NCBI GenBank assembly: GCA_910576385.1
Contig: CAJTIR010000004.1
Location: forward strand, 107,048 to 171,047
Source of the DNA: Lachnospiraceae bacterium
GTDB taxonomy: Bacteria; Bacillota; Clostridia; Lachnospirales; Lachnospiraceae
Length of the DNA: 64,000 nucleotides
Reading direction: 5' to 3'
In this document: piece by piece, positions 43,631 through 51,727 of the stretch
How the letters are laid out: every line of letters starts with the position of its first letter
Numbering within the stretch: the first letter of the stretch is position 1
Position numbers and translations under genes: made by a program
Notes under the pieces: generated by a model
What the model saw: only the letters and a program-made list of their open reading frames with translations
Told to the model about the DNA's origin: nothing
The model's database searches: none

Positions 43631-44014
43631 ATGGCTGACAATAAATTTCAAGCGAAAGACATGATGGCTCGATGTGTTCCTATGAGTAGTCTACAAGCCG
43701 TTTTAAGCGGTAAGTGGAAAATTCTTATATTATGGTATGTTGCTTTTTATAAGGTTCAGAGGTTTGGAGAACTAATACGCCGTTTAGATGGCATTACACA
43801 ATCAACACTCACGAAGCAGCTCCGTGAATTAGAAAATGATGGATTTCTTCATCGGGAGATTTACAAAGAGATACCGCCCAAAGTAGAGTATACTTTAACG
43901 GAGTTAGGAAAAAGTTTTATTCCAATTTTAAATGATATGATGGCATGGAGCGAAACGCATCTTTGCCCGGAGGAATATGTAAACCCATATACAATTTCTA
44001 AAAGCTATGACTAA
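43631..44014 (+). CDS. HxlR family transcriptional regulator
   Basis: The 127-residue single-domain winged-helix protein has the HxlR pattern VLSGKWKILILWYVAFYKVQ, RFGELIRRLDGITQSTLTKQ, LRELENDGFLHREIYKEIPP, KVEYTLTELG. A Cys near the start (MARCVPMSS) is at the position used for redox or electrophile sensing in some relatives. AAGGAGG precedes the ATG. It is divergent from the radical SAM gene. Confidence 0.85.
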   Translation: MADNKFQAKDMMARCVPMSSLQAVLSGKWKILILWYVAFYKVQRFGELIRRLDGITQSTLTKQLRELENDGFLHREIYKEIPPKVEYTLTELGKSFIPILNDMMAWSETHLCPEEYVNPYTISKSYD

Positions 44015-44028
44015 AATATGCGATACTA

Positions 44029-44070
44029 TAAAAATTCCCGCCACCCTATAAAACGGGGACGGAAATTTTT
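44029..44070 (+). terminator. terminator of the HxlR gene
   Basis: AAAAATTCCCGCCACCC pairs with GGGGACGGAAATTTTT (one or two mismatches), ending in a T-run. It lies about 15 bases after the stop. Confidence 0.7.
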
Positions 44071-44296
44071 ATTCATTGTGAACCTTCTCTTTGACTGGCT
44101 ATCCTTTTAACTTTATAACAACATAACGTCACAACTAGATTCCTGATCCGTCAGTGTGTATCTCAAAGCAGAAAGTGAGCCATTGAATTGTGACTTGACA
44201 GATTGGTGTTATAAGAATTGGGTTGCAACAAGTCGAAAAACTGCAAGTGAAACACTAATAATGATGCATAGAAAATTTCGATTGGAGGTGACTAAC

Positions 44297-45106
44297 ATTT
44301 TAAATATTACCCGTTATGCAATTAAAAACGAATGTCTTATTCCGTGGGTTAAATTTTTTTGGCACATTGAAGCTGTAAATGCAGACATACACTATAAACT
44401 TCTTCCAACAGATTGTATTGATGTGATATTGAATTTGGCTGATGTTATAGTATATGAAACAGAATTTAATAGAATAATAGCACCCCCTTTTCATATCAAT
44501 GGACTGCGCAGTAAGTGCAGTTTTATCCATCAAGAAAATAACATTCGTATTTTCGGTATTACATTTTATCCTCATGGGCTATATCCCTTTGTGCTTAAAT
44601 CACTTAAGGAAGTCCAAAACAAAGTGGTCGATCTAAACGGGTTTTCGTACAGTTTGACTCAAAAATTGAAAAATGCAGTCAATAATGATACTGCCGAAAA
44701 AATAATAGCTGAAATAGAAAATACTTTGATTGATGAGTTATCTATAAAGCAAGATTTTGTAGACAAAGCACAGCTAATATCAGATTTTATAACAATTAAC
44801 GATGATATATCTGTCAAATCCTTTTGTGATGAACGGTCAATAAACATAAAAACGTTTGAGAGATTGTTTTTATATTATACGGGCTATACTCCTAAAATTT
44901 TGCGCCGTATAAAACGTTTCCAGAATACATGTAATCAATTAGTACATCAACATATGGCGAGCTTAACCGATATTACATACGATAATAATTTTACAGACCA
45001 ATCATATTTTATAAAAGAGTTTACACATTTTTCGGGAACAGCGCCACGCACCTTTCAAACAGAGAAAGCTACTGTAAAAGAGAATGTTAAATACAAATAC
45101 CTATGA
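44297..45106 (+). CDS. AraC family regulator, possible ATT start
   Basis: The protein is about 270 residues. The N-terminal domain (LIPWVKFFWHIEAVNADIHY, PTDCIDVILNLAD) is of the DUF6597 type, and the C-terminal AraC domain (INIKTFERLFLYYTGYTPKI, SLTDITYDNNFTDQSYFIKE, FSGTAPRTF) is clear. The only strong ribosome site, GGAGGTG at 44284-44290, points to an ATT codon at 44297. ATGs at 44261/44264 lack a site. The same frame is open from 44156. It probably controls the three-gene operon that follows. Confidence 0.7.
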   Translation: MLNITRYAIKNECLIPWVKFFWHIEAVNADIHYKLLPTDCIDVILNLADVIVYETEFNRIIAPPFHINGLRSKCSFIHQENNIRIFGITFYPHGLYPFVLKSLKEVQNKVVDLNGFSYSLTQKLKNAVNNDTAEKIIAEIENTLIDELSIKQDFVDKAQLISDFITINDDISVKSFCDERSINIKTFERLFLYYTGYTPKILRRIKRFQNTCNQLVHQHMASLTDITYDNNFTDQSYFIKEFTHFSGTAPRTFQTEKATVKENVKYKYL

Positions 45107-45176
45107 CCAGTCGATTTTCTACAATACATCTTGTTTTATTCCATGTAGACTATGAAAAAAACAGGAGGTATTTTTT

Positions 45177-45485
45177 ATGTCTATTGCAACGGAAATCGTA
45201 ACAATGAAAACTTTACAGGAGGTAACAAAATACAGCTTTATCAGCATTGTGGACGCGCTTGAAAAGGACTATCATTCAAAGCAACAAGGTTTTATCGACA
45301 CGGAACTTCTCTATAACGAAGAAAACAGAGAATGGACTATGATACAGCATTGGGCTTCAATGGAAGAACTCAAGGCTGCTTCCGATAAAATGTTTCAAGA
45401 TGAGGGAGCAGCCCCTTTTGTAAAAGCACTTGACGCTGCAAGTGTCAAAATGAGGATCATACCACAAATAAAAATATGGAGATAA
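45177..45485 (+). CDS. ABM-like dimeric alpha-beta-barrel protein
   Basis: The 102-residue protein carries a ferredoxin-like layout typical of ABM/quinol-monooxygenase relatives: an N-terminal strand, QQGFIDTELLYNEENREWTM and QHWASMEELKAASDKMFQDE. The family includes cofactor-free monooxygenases and heme-degrading proteins, and no defining residue can be assigned here. CAGGAGG precedes the ATG. First of three closely spaced genes (gaps 3 and 17 bases). Confidence 0.55.
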   Translation: MSIATEIVTMKTLQEVTKYSFISIVDALEKDYHSKQQGFIDTELLYNEENREWTMIQHWASMEELKAASDKMFQDEGAAPFVKALDAASVKMRIIPQIKIWR

Positions 45486-45488
45486 AAA

Positions 45489-45752
45489 GTGAAAAAATTT
45501 GAATATCAAATTGAAAAGGTAACAGGGCATTGTTCATGTGGATATAAGGTAGGGGACATATTTCAGTGTGAGGGTATGAATACTCCCTGTACTCCATTTT
45601 GCGGAGGTGCTTACATGGCTTTGTTTCCTATTCAAGTTGCCCTACATAATGGAGCTACCTTCAATTTTGAAGAAAACCCAAAGTCAAAAGGAAATTTAGC
45701 TTGTCCTGATAATGGGTATGTTGTTTTCAAAGTTACTCTGATTGAGGAGTAA
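45489..45752 (+). CDS. TIGR04076 family small cysteine-containing protein
   Basis: The 87-residue protein, GTG start, has IEKVTGHCSCGYKVGDIFQC, TPCTPFCGGAYMALFPIQVA and ACPDNGYVVFKV, which match the TIGR04076 family. Several Cys residues suggest metal or sulfur handling, but the role is unknown. It lies between the ABM-like gene and a TudS-like gene. Confidence 0.7.
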   Translation: MKKFEYQIEKVTGHCSCGYKVGDIFQCEGMNTPCTPFCGGAYMALFPIQVALHNGATFNFEENPKSKGNLACPDNGYVVFKVTLIEE

Positions 45753-45769
45753 TTATTTAGGAGAAAAGT

Positions 45770-46306
45770 ATGTTTACCGATGGAAGAAGTAAAAGGGTCG
45801 TTTTCTTAGCACATTGCCTGTTAAATCAAAATTCTATTTCAGATGGAACTGCGGTTTATCCTGCGGCATTTAAGGAGGTGGTTGAATTATTTATCAACGC
45901 AGAAGTGGGAATAGTCCAACTTCCATGTCCAGAGCTTTGTTGTCTGGGTCTTGATAGAGGGAATGAAAATGGTGCTGATGAAAACGTTCTAAAAGAAAAT
46001 ACACGGATTAGACGAGAAATGCAAAAAGAAAATAAAAATAAGAAACTACAACATTTAGTAGATTATGTAATGCAACAAATCTTAGAATATAATAAGTACG
46101 GTTTTGAGATAATCGGCATCGTAGGAGCAAATCGCTCTCCAAATTGCGGAGTAGACACTACATCAGATTATAATGCAGAAATCAAGGGCAAAGGGTTGTT
46201 TATGTCTGAACTTTCTGGATGCCTAACAAAAGCGTGTTTGTCAATCCCGATGATAGGGCTAAAAGGCACAGATAATTTTGTAGAGAAGATAACGACATTG
46301 CTATAA
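45770..46306 (+). CDS. TudS-related (DUF523-like) putative desulfidase
   Basis: The 178-residue protein has AHCLLNQNSISDG at the start, LPCPELCCLGLDRG in the middle and ANRSPNCGVDTT with a Cys, followed by a Cys-containing ELSGCLTKACLSIPMIGLKG. Cysteines at these positions bind the [4Fe-4S] cluster in TudS-type desulfidases, which remove sulfur from thio-compounds such as thiouracil. Substrate here is not known. With the TIGR04076 and ABM-like genes it may form a small sulfur-scavenging or detoxification unit. Confidence 0.65.
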   Translation: MFTDGRSKRVVFLAHCLLNQNSISDGTAVYPAAFKEVVELFINAEVGIVQLPCPELCCLGLDRGNENGADENVLKENTRIRREMQKENKNKKLQHLVDYVMQQILEYNKYGFEIIGIVGANRSPNCGVDTTSDYNAEIKGKGLFMSELSGCLTKACLSIPMIGLKGTDNFVEKITTLL

Positions 46307-46376
46307 CATCCAGTACGCTGGTTAGTTATCCGGGAGTGGCCTTTAGTTACCTTCCTGAATAATATCACTACGGGTT

Positions 46377-46424
46377 AGCGTAGGGCATAAGAAGTAAACT
46401 GGCTTCTTTGCCCTACGCTTTTAC
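46377..46424 (+). terminator. terminator of the desulfidase operon
   Basis: AGCGTAGGGCA (46377-46387) pairs with TGCCCTACGCT (46409-46419), with an inner AAGAAG/CTTCTT pair, then TTTAC. Confidence 0.7.
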
Positions 46425-46466
46425 CTATTTTGATGTTTATTGAGATTCATTCTTTTGGTAGTTCAT

Positions 46467-46572
46467 ATGAGTCGCAACCCAAATGCAACCTATAATAGCG
46501 TAATAGTTGGTAGGAGTTATCTTCATCGGCGTTGGTATCTCAGTAGAAGAATTGTTGAAAGATATAAAATGA
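46467..46572 (+). pseudogene. C-terminal scrap of a small XRE regulator
   Basis: SRNPNATYNSVIVG is followed, after a frame change, by IGVGISVEELLKDIK and a stop, the way small phage-type XRE repressors end (recognition helix, then GVSVEELLK). The N-terminal half is missing. Confidence 0.35.
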
Positions 46573-46577
46573 TTTGA

Positions 46578-46623
46578 ATAGTTGCCGCACGATTGCAAGA
46601 AAAAGCCGTCGTGCGGCAACTAT
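46578..46623. terminator. strong hairpin
   Basis: ATAGTTGCCGCACGA (46578-46592) pairs perfectly with TCGTGCGGCAACTAT (46609-46623). The loop contains AAGAAAAAGCCG, like the hairpin at 1076-1111. On the minus strand it lies just beyond the MATE gene's stop. Confidence 0.65.
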
Positions 46624-46675
46624 ATTTCAGCGCACTTCATTGTATCGGTAGCTTTTAATATCAAGGCTACTGTTT

Positions 46676-48055
46676 TTATGTGGCCATAGGAGGGCCACTA
46701 TGAGCAAATTTCCGAAACTCCCCAAACATCATTGAAAGAGTAATAACCACCAGAATCGCATCAGTCAAGGCAATCGCCAGCCATACGCCACGGATACCCA
46801 TACCTCCAATCATCGGAAGAATAATTGCCAATGGAATGAACAAAATAATTTGCCGAAACAGTACCAGCCATGTCGCCTTATTTGCTTTTCCAAGTGATTG
46901 AAATAATGTCACAGCGATAATAAAACTGCCCTGCAAAATATAGGTGCTGAACATGATGCGGAAGTTTGCGGCTCCCGAAGCGGCAACACCAAGGTCTGTA
47001 ATAAACAGGGAAAGCACTTTTGTTGGAAAAAGTTCAACCGGAATATAGAATATCAGGGACATTACGGTGGCGCTTGCGACAAATACGCCCGTCAAAGTCT
47101 TAACACGGGTATAATCCTTCGCACCATAATTTGTACCGGCGGCTGGCTGGAACCCCTGACTGATACCCCAAAGAGGAACAAAAGCGAAGTTCCACACACG
47201 GAGAGCCGCCCCAAGCAGAATCTGGGAGGCTTCTCCGCCATAGATAGAAGCTAAACGGTATATTACAGTCTGTTGCACCAAAGTCAAGATCTGCATTAAC
47301 AATGCGGACACCCCTACGGCAAGAACCTGGGGAAGCAGAGTACCGTCAATGTGAATACGGCCTATTTTTACATGAACGCTCTTTTTCTTGAAATACCATA
47401 GTGTAAACGCAGCCTGAATGAATTGAGACAGAATCGTTGCATAGGCGGCACCCTCAATTCCTTTTCCATATGGATTCAGTATGGAAATGAAAATAGGATC
47501 AAGGATAATATTCAGCAAAGCGCCGCTTCCGATAATCAGCATCGCCTTTTTGAGCTGCCCCTCGCCACGGATTACCATATTGGCGCTCTGGAAAAAGTTT
47601 ACGAACAGCGATCCCGCATAGACAATCCGCAGGTAGTTTTCAGCCGAGTTTAAGATGTCCCCGCTGGCACCGGCCAATGAAAGAATCTGGCGGGTAAACG
47701 TCATTCCCACAGCCATAATGATAACCGACAGAAGAAGAACCATGGCTGTCAGATTTCCCATGATTTTTTGAATCGTCTGCTCGTCCTTCTTACCAATAGC
47801 GCGGGACAGCACAGATGCGGAACCAACGCCGATCATGGCAGCGGTGCCGCCGTTAATCAATGTAAACGGGTACGATATAGATACCGCGCCCATTTGTACG
47901 CTGCCGACCATCTGGCCGACAAAAACGGAATCCATAAAATTATAAAGTCCCACGACCACCATGCCGAGAACTGCGGGAATACTTAGTTCCAGCATGAGTG
48001 AAAATGGATTTTGTGTCAGTAATTTTGTCCTTGTGTCAAGTGCCTGTTTCATCAC
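46676..48055 (-). CDS. MATE family efflux transporter
   Basis: The 459-residue protein has 12 hydrophobic segments and the MATE pattern GLYNFMDSVFVGQMVGSVQM, INGGTAAMIGVGSASVLSRA, GFQPAAGTNYGAKDYTRVK. This subgroup (NorM/DinF-like, VmrA-type) exports cationic compounds. GGAGG lies 8 bases before ATG 48055. A motif shared with two other promoters (ATGTCWAAYCAACTA) lies 26 bases upstream. It is transcribed apart from the copper genes. Confidence 0.85.
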   Translation of the reverse strand: MMKQALDTRTKLLTQNPFSLMLELSIPAVLGMVVVGLYNFMDSVFVGQMVGSVQMGAVSISYPFTLINGGTAAMIGVGSASVLSRAIGKKDEQTIQKIMGNLTAMVLLLSVIIMAVGMTFTRQILSLAGASGDILNSAENYLRIVYAGSLFVNFFQSANMVIRGEGQLKKAMLIIGSGALLNIILDPIFISILNPYGKGIEGAAYATILSQFIQAAFTLWYFKKKSVHVKIGRIHIDGTLLPQVLAVGVSALLMQILTLVQQTVIYRLASIYGGEASQILLGAALRVWNFAFVPLWGISQGFQPAAGTNYGAKDYTRVKTLTGVFVASATVMSLIFYIPVELFPTKVLSLFITDLGVAASGAANFRIMFSTYILQGSFIIAVTLFQSLGKANKATWLVLFRQIILFIPLAIILPMIGGMGIRGVWLAIALTDAILVVITLSMMFGEFRKFAHSGPPMAT

Positions 48056-48080
48056 TTTTACCTCCTCTTATTTATTAGCC

Positions 48081-48095
48081 ATGTCTAACCAACTA
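48081..48095. promoter_or_regulatory. shared 15-base motif, copy 1 (MATE promoter)
   Basis: ATGTCTAACCAACTA. It is part of TTAGCCATGTCTAA, a small palindrome, and lies just after a TATACT -10 on the minus strand. Copies 2 and 3 are at 51402 and 55016. Confidence 0.45.
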
Positions 48096-48167
48096 AAGTA
48101 TATAAAAAGCCGGGGCATTTGTACGCTCCTAACCGCAGAATTATCAATCCAAACAGATATGAAATCA

Positions 48168-48198
48168 GGGGCGGGAAGATTTTAATACTTCCCGCCCC
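48168..48198 (-). terminator. terminator of the CsoR/CopA operon
   Basis: GGGGCGGGAAG (48168-48178) pairs with CTTCCCGCCCC (48188-48198), 6 bases beyond the csoR stop. Confidence 0.7.
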
Positions 48199-48203
48199 CA
48201 TAT

Positions 48204-48467
48204 TTACTGTGCCATTTTTTCAAGCAGTTTTAAGGCTTCTTCCAGCTTCGGGTTTTCAGCGTCTGTTTTTAATGCTTCGCTGACGCAGTTTCTGATATGG
48301 GCCTGCAAAATCTGCTGATTGGCACTTTTCAGAATTGCCTGTGCAGCCAGCAGTTGATTGGATATGTCCACACAATAGCGGTCATCTTCAATCATTTGGA
48401 GGATTCCAGTCAGTTGCCCTTGTGCGATTTTGATTTTGTGGGTAATATTATTTTTCTTTGCTTTCAT
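48204..48467 (-). CDS. csoR: CsoR/FrmR family metal-sensing repressor
   Basis: The 87-residue all-helical protein has the Cu(I)-site pattern C32, H57, C61 (RYCVDISNQ, AHIRNCV) of CsoR. It represses copper genes and releases DNA on Cu(I) binding. It is encoded 11 bases after copA on the same strand, so it sits last in its own target operon. A C/G palindrome at 51085-51097 in the copA leader is a candidate operator. Confidence 0.85.
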   Translation of the reverse strand: MKAKKNNITHKIKIAQGQLTGILQMIEDDRYCVDISNQLLAAQAILKSANQQILQAHIRNCVSEALKTDAENPKLEEALKLLEKMAQ

Positions 48468-48478
48468 AAGCGGCTCTC

Positions 48479-51043
48479 TTATTGAAGGCTAACAAGTTCA
48501 TAGCCTGCGTCCTCAATGGCCGCTTTCAGAACCTCGTCCGACACGGCCTGGGATAACTGAACCTGTGCTGTTTTGCTTTCCAATTCTACAACGGCCTCCT
48601 GGATACCGGGAATTTCCATCAGTGCCTTGTGAACGTGCTTTACGCAGTTGCTGCAAACCATACCTTCGATATTTAATACTTTTTCCATTTTCCTTTCTTC
48701 CTTTCTTATTTCATGTCTGCTTGACTCTTTATCCACTATCGGATTTACATAAGTTTCGTGTTTTGCCTTGAACCATCTAAGCCGTAACGCATTTGATACT
48801 ACAAATACAGAACTGAAGCTCATAGCAAAAGCACCAATCATCGGATTCAGCTTTAAGCTAAAGGACAGATAGAACAACCCTGCCGCAATCGGAATCCCAA
48901 TGATGTTGTAAATAAATGCCCAAAACAGATTTTGCTTGATATTGCGAATGACCAACTTACTAAGCTGAATCGCTGTGGACACATCCAGCAGATCACTTTT
49001 CATCAGAACAATGTCCGCTGATTCAATCGCCACGTCAGTCCCTGCGCCGATGGCTATACCTACATCTGCTCTGGCAAGGGCAGGGGCGTCATTGATACCG
49101 TCACCCACCATAGCCACCTTTTTACCCATTCCCTGCAAGCGCCGGATTTCTTTTTCTTTATCCTGCGGGAATACTTCCGCTACTACACGATCTACTCCAA
49201 CCTGGTGGCGAATTGCTTCCGCTGTTTTTGCATTATCCCCTGTCAGCATAACCACTTCAATCCCCATAGCGGATAGCTCTTTAACGGCCTGACTGCTGGT
49301 GGGCTTTACAATATCTGCTACTGCAATCACTCCAATAAGCTGTCCTGCTCTGGCAAAGAACAACGGCGTCTTTCCATCTACCGCCATCGCCTCTCCCAAT
49401 TTAAGCAAATCTCCATCAGAAATCCCATTGGAAGCCATCAGACGGCGGTTTCCGGCCAGACACAGTTGACCATTGATTCGACCTATAATTCCCTCACCAG
49501 GAATCTGCTTGTAATCGCTGACCGGCAGGAATGCAAGCCCATTTTTCTCCGCTTCTGAAACAATTGCATCTGCCAAGGGATGTTCAGACAGCTTTTCCAG
49601 GGAGGCGGCAACCTGCATCAAATCTTTCTGTCTGATACCGTTCCCGCACAGAATATTGGTTACAGCGGGTGTACCCTGGGTAATCGTACCGGTTTTATCC
49701 AGCACCACCGTGTCTACATTATGGGCGGTTTCCAGTGCTTCCGCAGATTTAATCAGGATTCCATTGGTCGCGCCCTTCCCGGTTCCCACCATGATGGCGG
49801 TGGGGGTGGCAAGGCCCAGCGCACAGGGACACGAAATCACTAAAATAGAAATTCCGATAGACAGTGCAAATTCAAAACCGTAACCAGCCAGAAGCCAGCC
49901 CACAATAGCCACCAGAGCGATTGTGATTACAATCGGAACAAATATTCCGCTAACCTTATCCGCCAGTTTTGCAATCGGTGCTTTTGAACTGGTAGCTTCG
50001 TCAACCAGACGAACAATCTGTGCCAATGTGGTATCGTCTCCGACCTTAGTGGCCTGCATTTTGAAATAACCGGATTTGTTGATGGTTGCACCAATTACCT
50101 TGTCGCCAACATGTTTTTCCGCCGGAATACTTTCACCGGTTAGTGCCGATTCATCGACAGCGGAAAAGCCTTCCACAACAACACCGTCTACTGGCACAGA
50201 TTCGCCAGATTTTACAATCAGAGTGTCGCCCAGGCACACTTCCTCAATAGGAACCTGTATTTCCTGTCCGTCACGTTCCACCGTAGCGGTCTTAGGAGCT
50301 AAATTCATCAGCTTTGTGATGGCATCCGAGGTTTTTCCTTTTGCGCGGGCTTCCAATGTCTTTCCAAATGTGATAAGGGTCAGAATCATACCGGCAGATT
50401 CAAAATATAAGTCCATCGTAAAGCTGTGAACCATCGCCATGTCACCATGCCCTAAGCCAATACCAATTTTATAAATGGCATAAATGCCGTAGACAATCGC
50501 TGCGCCGGAACCGATAGCAATTAAGGAATCCATGTTGGGGGAACCGTGAAATAATGTTTTGAACCCCATGCGATAGTATTTGAAATTGATAAAAACGACC
50601 GGAACCAGAAAAAGAAACTGGGTGAATGCAAAACTCATTGCATTTTCCATTCCCAGTAGTCCGCCTGGCAGCGGCCATCCCATCATGTGTCCCATGGATA
50701 TGTAAAACAGCGGGATTGTAAACAGGGCAGAAAGCAGCAACCGCTGTTTCATCTGCTTATATTCTGCCTGCGCCGTACTGACTTCCGGAACTGCGGCCCG
50801 GCCTCTAGGTTTGTTTTTATCCTGGGCCGGTACTTTCGGAAACGCACCATAACCTGCTTTTTCAACCGCTCGGACGATCTCCGGCGTATTCAAAACGGAT
50901 TCGTCATATGAAGCAACCATGCTGTTCTTTAACAGATTTACGGACACTTCCTGAATACCTGACAATTTTGAAACACTTTTTTCAATCCTTGCGGAGCAGG
51001 CTGAACAGGTCATGCCCGTAATATCGAATTGCTCCTTTTTCAA
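48479..51043 (-). CDS. copA: copper-exporting P1B-type ATPase with fused C-terminal CopZ domain
   Basis: The 854-residue protein has an N-terminal HMA domain (GMTCSAC, C13/C16), CPC in the membrane ([19 protein letters not shown]), DKTGT, HP in SEHPLADA and [10 protein letters not shown]. It then has an unusual extra C-terminal HMA domain (IEGMVCSNC). The linker RKEERK is encoded by an AAGGAAGAAAGG stretch directly before an internal ATG at 48688. A free 69-residue CopZ-like chaperone could therefore be made from the same frame. It exports Cu(I). Confidence 0.9.
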   Translation of the reverse strand: MKKEQFDITGMTCSACSARIEKSVSKLSGIQEVSVNLLKNSMVASYDESVLNTPEIVRAVEKAGYGAFPKVPAQDKNKPRGRAAVPEVSTAQAEYKQMKQRLLLSALFTIPLFYISMGHMMGWPLPGGLLGMENAMSFAFTQFLFLVPVVFINFKYYRMGFKTLFHGSPNMDSLIAIGSGAAIVYGIYAIYKIGIGLGHGDMAMVHSFTMDLYFESAGMILTLITFGKTLEARAKGKTSDAITKLMNLAPKTATVERDGQEIQVPIEEVCLGDTLIVKSGESVPVDGVVVEGFSAVDESALTGESIPAEKHVGDKVIGATINKSGYFKMQATKVGDDTTLAQIVRLVDEATSSKAPIAKLADKVSGIFVPIVITIALVAIVGWLLAGYGFEFALSIGISILVISCPCALGLATPTAIMVGTGKGATNGILIKSAEALETAHNVDTVVLDKTGTITQGTPAVTNILCGNGIRQKDLMQVAASLEKLSEHPLADAIVSEAEKNGLAFLPVSDYKQIPGEGIIGRINGQLCLAGNRRLMASNGISDGDLLKLGEAMAVDGKTPLFFARAGQLIGVIAVADIVKPTSSQAVKELSAMGIEVVMLTGDNAKTAEAIRHQVGVDRVVAEVFPQDKEKEIRRLQGMGKKVAMVGDGINDAPALARADVGIAIGAGTDVAIESADIVLMKSDLLDVSTAIQLSKLVIRNIKQNLFWAFIYNIIGIPIAAGLFYLSFSLKLNPMIGAFAMSFSSVFVVSNALRLRWFKAKHETYVNPIVDKESSRHEIRKEERKMEKVLNIEGMVCSNCVKHVHKALMEIPGIQEAVVELESKTAQVQLSQAVSDEVLKAAIEDAGYELVSLQ

Positions 51044-51084
51044 AGTTATCCCTTCTTTCTTTCAGAAATTTGTGCAAGTACCCC

Positions 51085-51097
51085 TCCCCTGTGGGGA
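51085..51097 (-). promoter_or_regulatory. candidate CsoR operator in the copA leader
   Basis: TCCCCTGTGGGGA, palindromic, within TACCCCTCCCCTGTGGGGAA. G/C-tract palindromes of this kind are typical CsoR sites. It lies about 45 bases upstream of the copA start. The rest of 51100-51330 holds a hairpin around 51128-51150 but no gene I can support. Confidence 0.4.
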
Positions 51098-51331
51098 ACT
51101 TAAAACTGTTACGAGAAGGGGCAACCGGCATTTCTTAGGGGAGGAAATGCCAGCAGCCCCAATCATAAAGGTGCACATGCGGTTTTTCTTAACCGCTCAC
51201 AATTATATCCCGGAATATTGTTCGTTGTCCGCTCCAAAAAGAAGGATTCTACACCCAAAAAGCAATAAATTATAGTTGAAATCCAATTAGCAGGTTTTAT
51301 GCTCCAAAGAGGAATATCGCCCCAAAATCCA

Positions 51332-51396
51332 TTGACGAAATACGAGGTCACAGATATACTGAAACCCATGAACAATTAAACGCACATTTAATTGTT
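51332..51396 (+). promoter_or_regulatory. promoter and inverted repeat before the HMA/ATPase operon
   Basis: TTGACG (51332-51337), 17-base spacer, TATACT (51355-51360). A perfect inverted repeat AACAATTAAA-N6-TTTAATTGTT (51371-51396) follows and looks like an ArsR-type or similar operator. Confidence 0.75.
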
Positions 51397-51401
51397 CGGC
51401 T

Positions 51402-51416
51402 ATGTCAAACCAACTA
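51402..51416. promoter_or_regulatory. shared 15-base motif, copy 2 (HMA/ATPase leader)
   Basis: ATGTCAAACCAACTA, 28 bases before the HMA start codon, in the opposite orientation relative to its gene from copies 1 and 3. Confidence 0.45.
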
Positions 51417-51444
51417 TAAACTATATGAAAGGAGGTCTTTTCCC

Positions 51445-51663
51445 ATGAAAAAGACCATTAAACTCATCGACCTGGATTGCGGCCACTGTGCTGACAAAAT
51501 CCAGAATGCCGTACAAAAAATTGACGGTGTAACCAGCGTAACTGTCAACTTTCTGGGCCAGAAAATGATACTGGAAGCGCCGGATGATCGGTTTGATTCG
51601 ATTCTGTCCGAGGCAAAAGCTCTGATTAAAAAGATTGAGCCGGATGTGACTGTCAAGGCGTGA
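51445..51663 (+). CDS. HMA-domain metal chaperone-like protein
   Basis: The 72-residue HMA fold has the metal-binding loop DLDCGHCADKI (C-x-x-C with Gly-His between) and the strand ITSVTV-like core. It is a free-standing partner for the P-type ATPase encoded 64 bases downstream, which has no HMA domain of its own. AAAGGAGG precedes the ATG. A hairpin at 51675-51708 separates the two genes. Confidence 0.8.
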   Translation: MKKTIKLIDLDCGHCADKIQNAVQKIDGVTSVTVNFLGQKMILEAPDDRFDSILSEAKALIKKIEPDVTVKA

Positions 51664-51674
51664 TAAAAAGCTGG

Positions 51675-51708
51675 ACACCGGCTGCCGTATACGGTAGCCG
51701 GTGTTTCT
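51675..51708 (+). terminator. hairpin between HMA and ATPase genes
   Basis: ACACCGGCTGCCGT (from 51675) pairs with ACGGTAGCCGGTGT (to 51704) almost perfectly, followed by TTCTT. It probably acts as a partial terminator that favours the chaperone mRNA. Confidence 0.65.
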
Positions 51709-51727
51709 TAAAAGGAGGATTATAATT

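Noticed and set aside
51163..51375. Hydrophobic frame upstream of copA on the minus strand
   Set aside because: It covers the promoter of the HMA/ATPase operon and has no ribosome site or family match.
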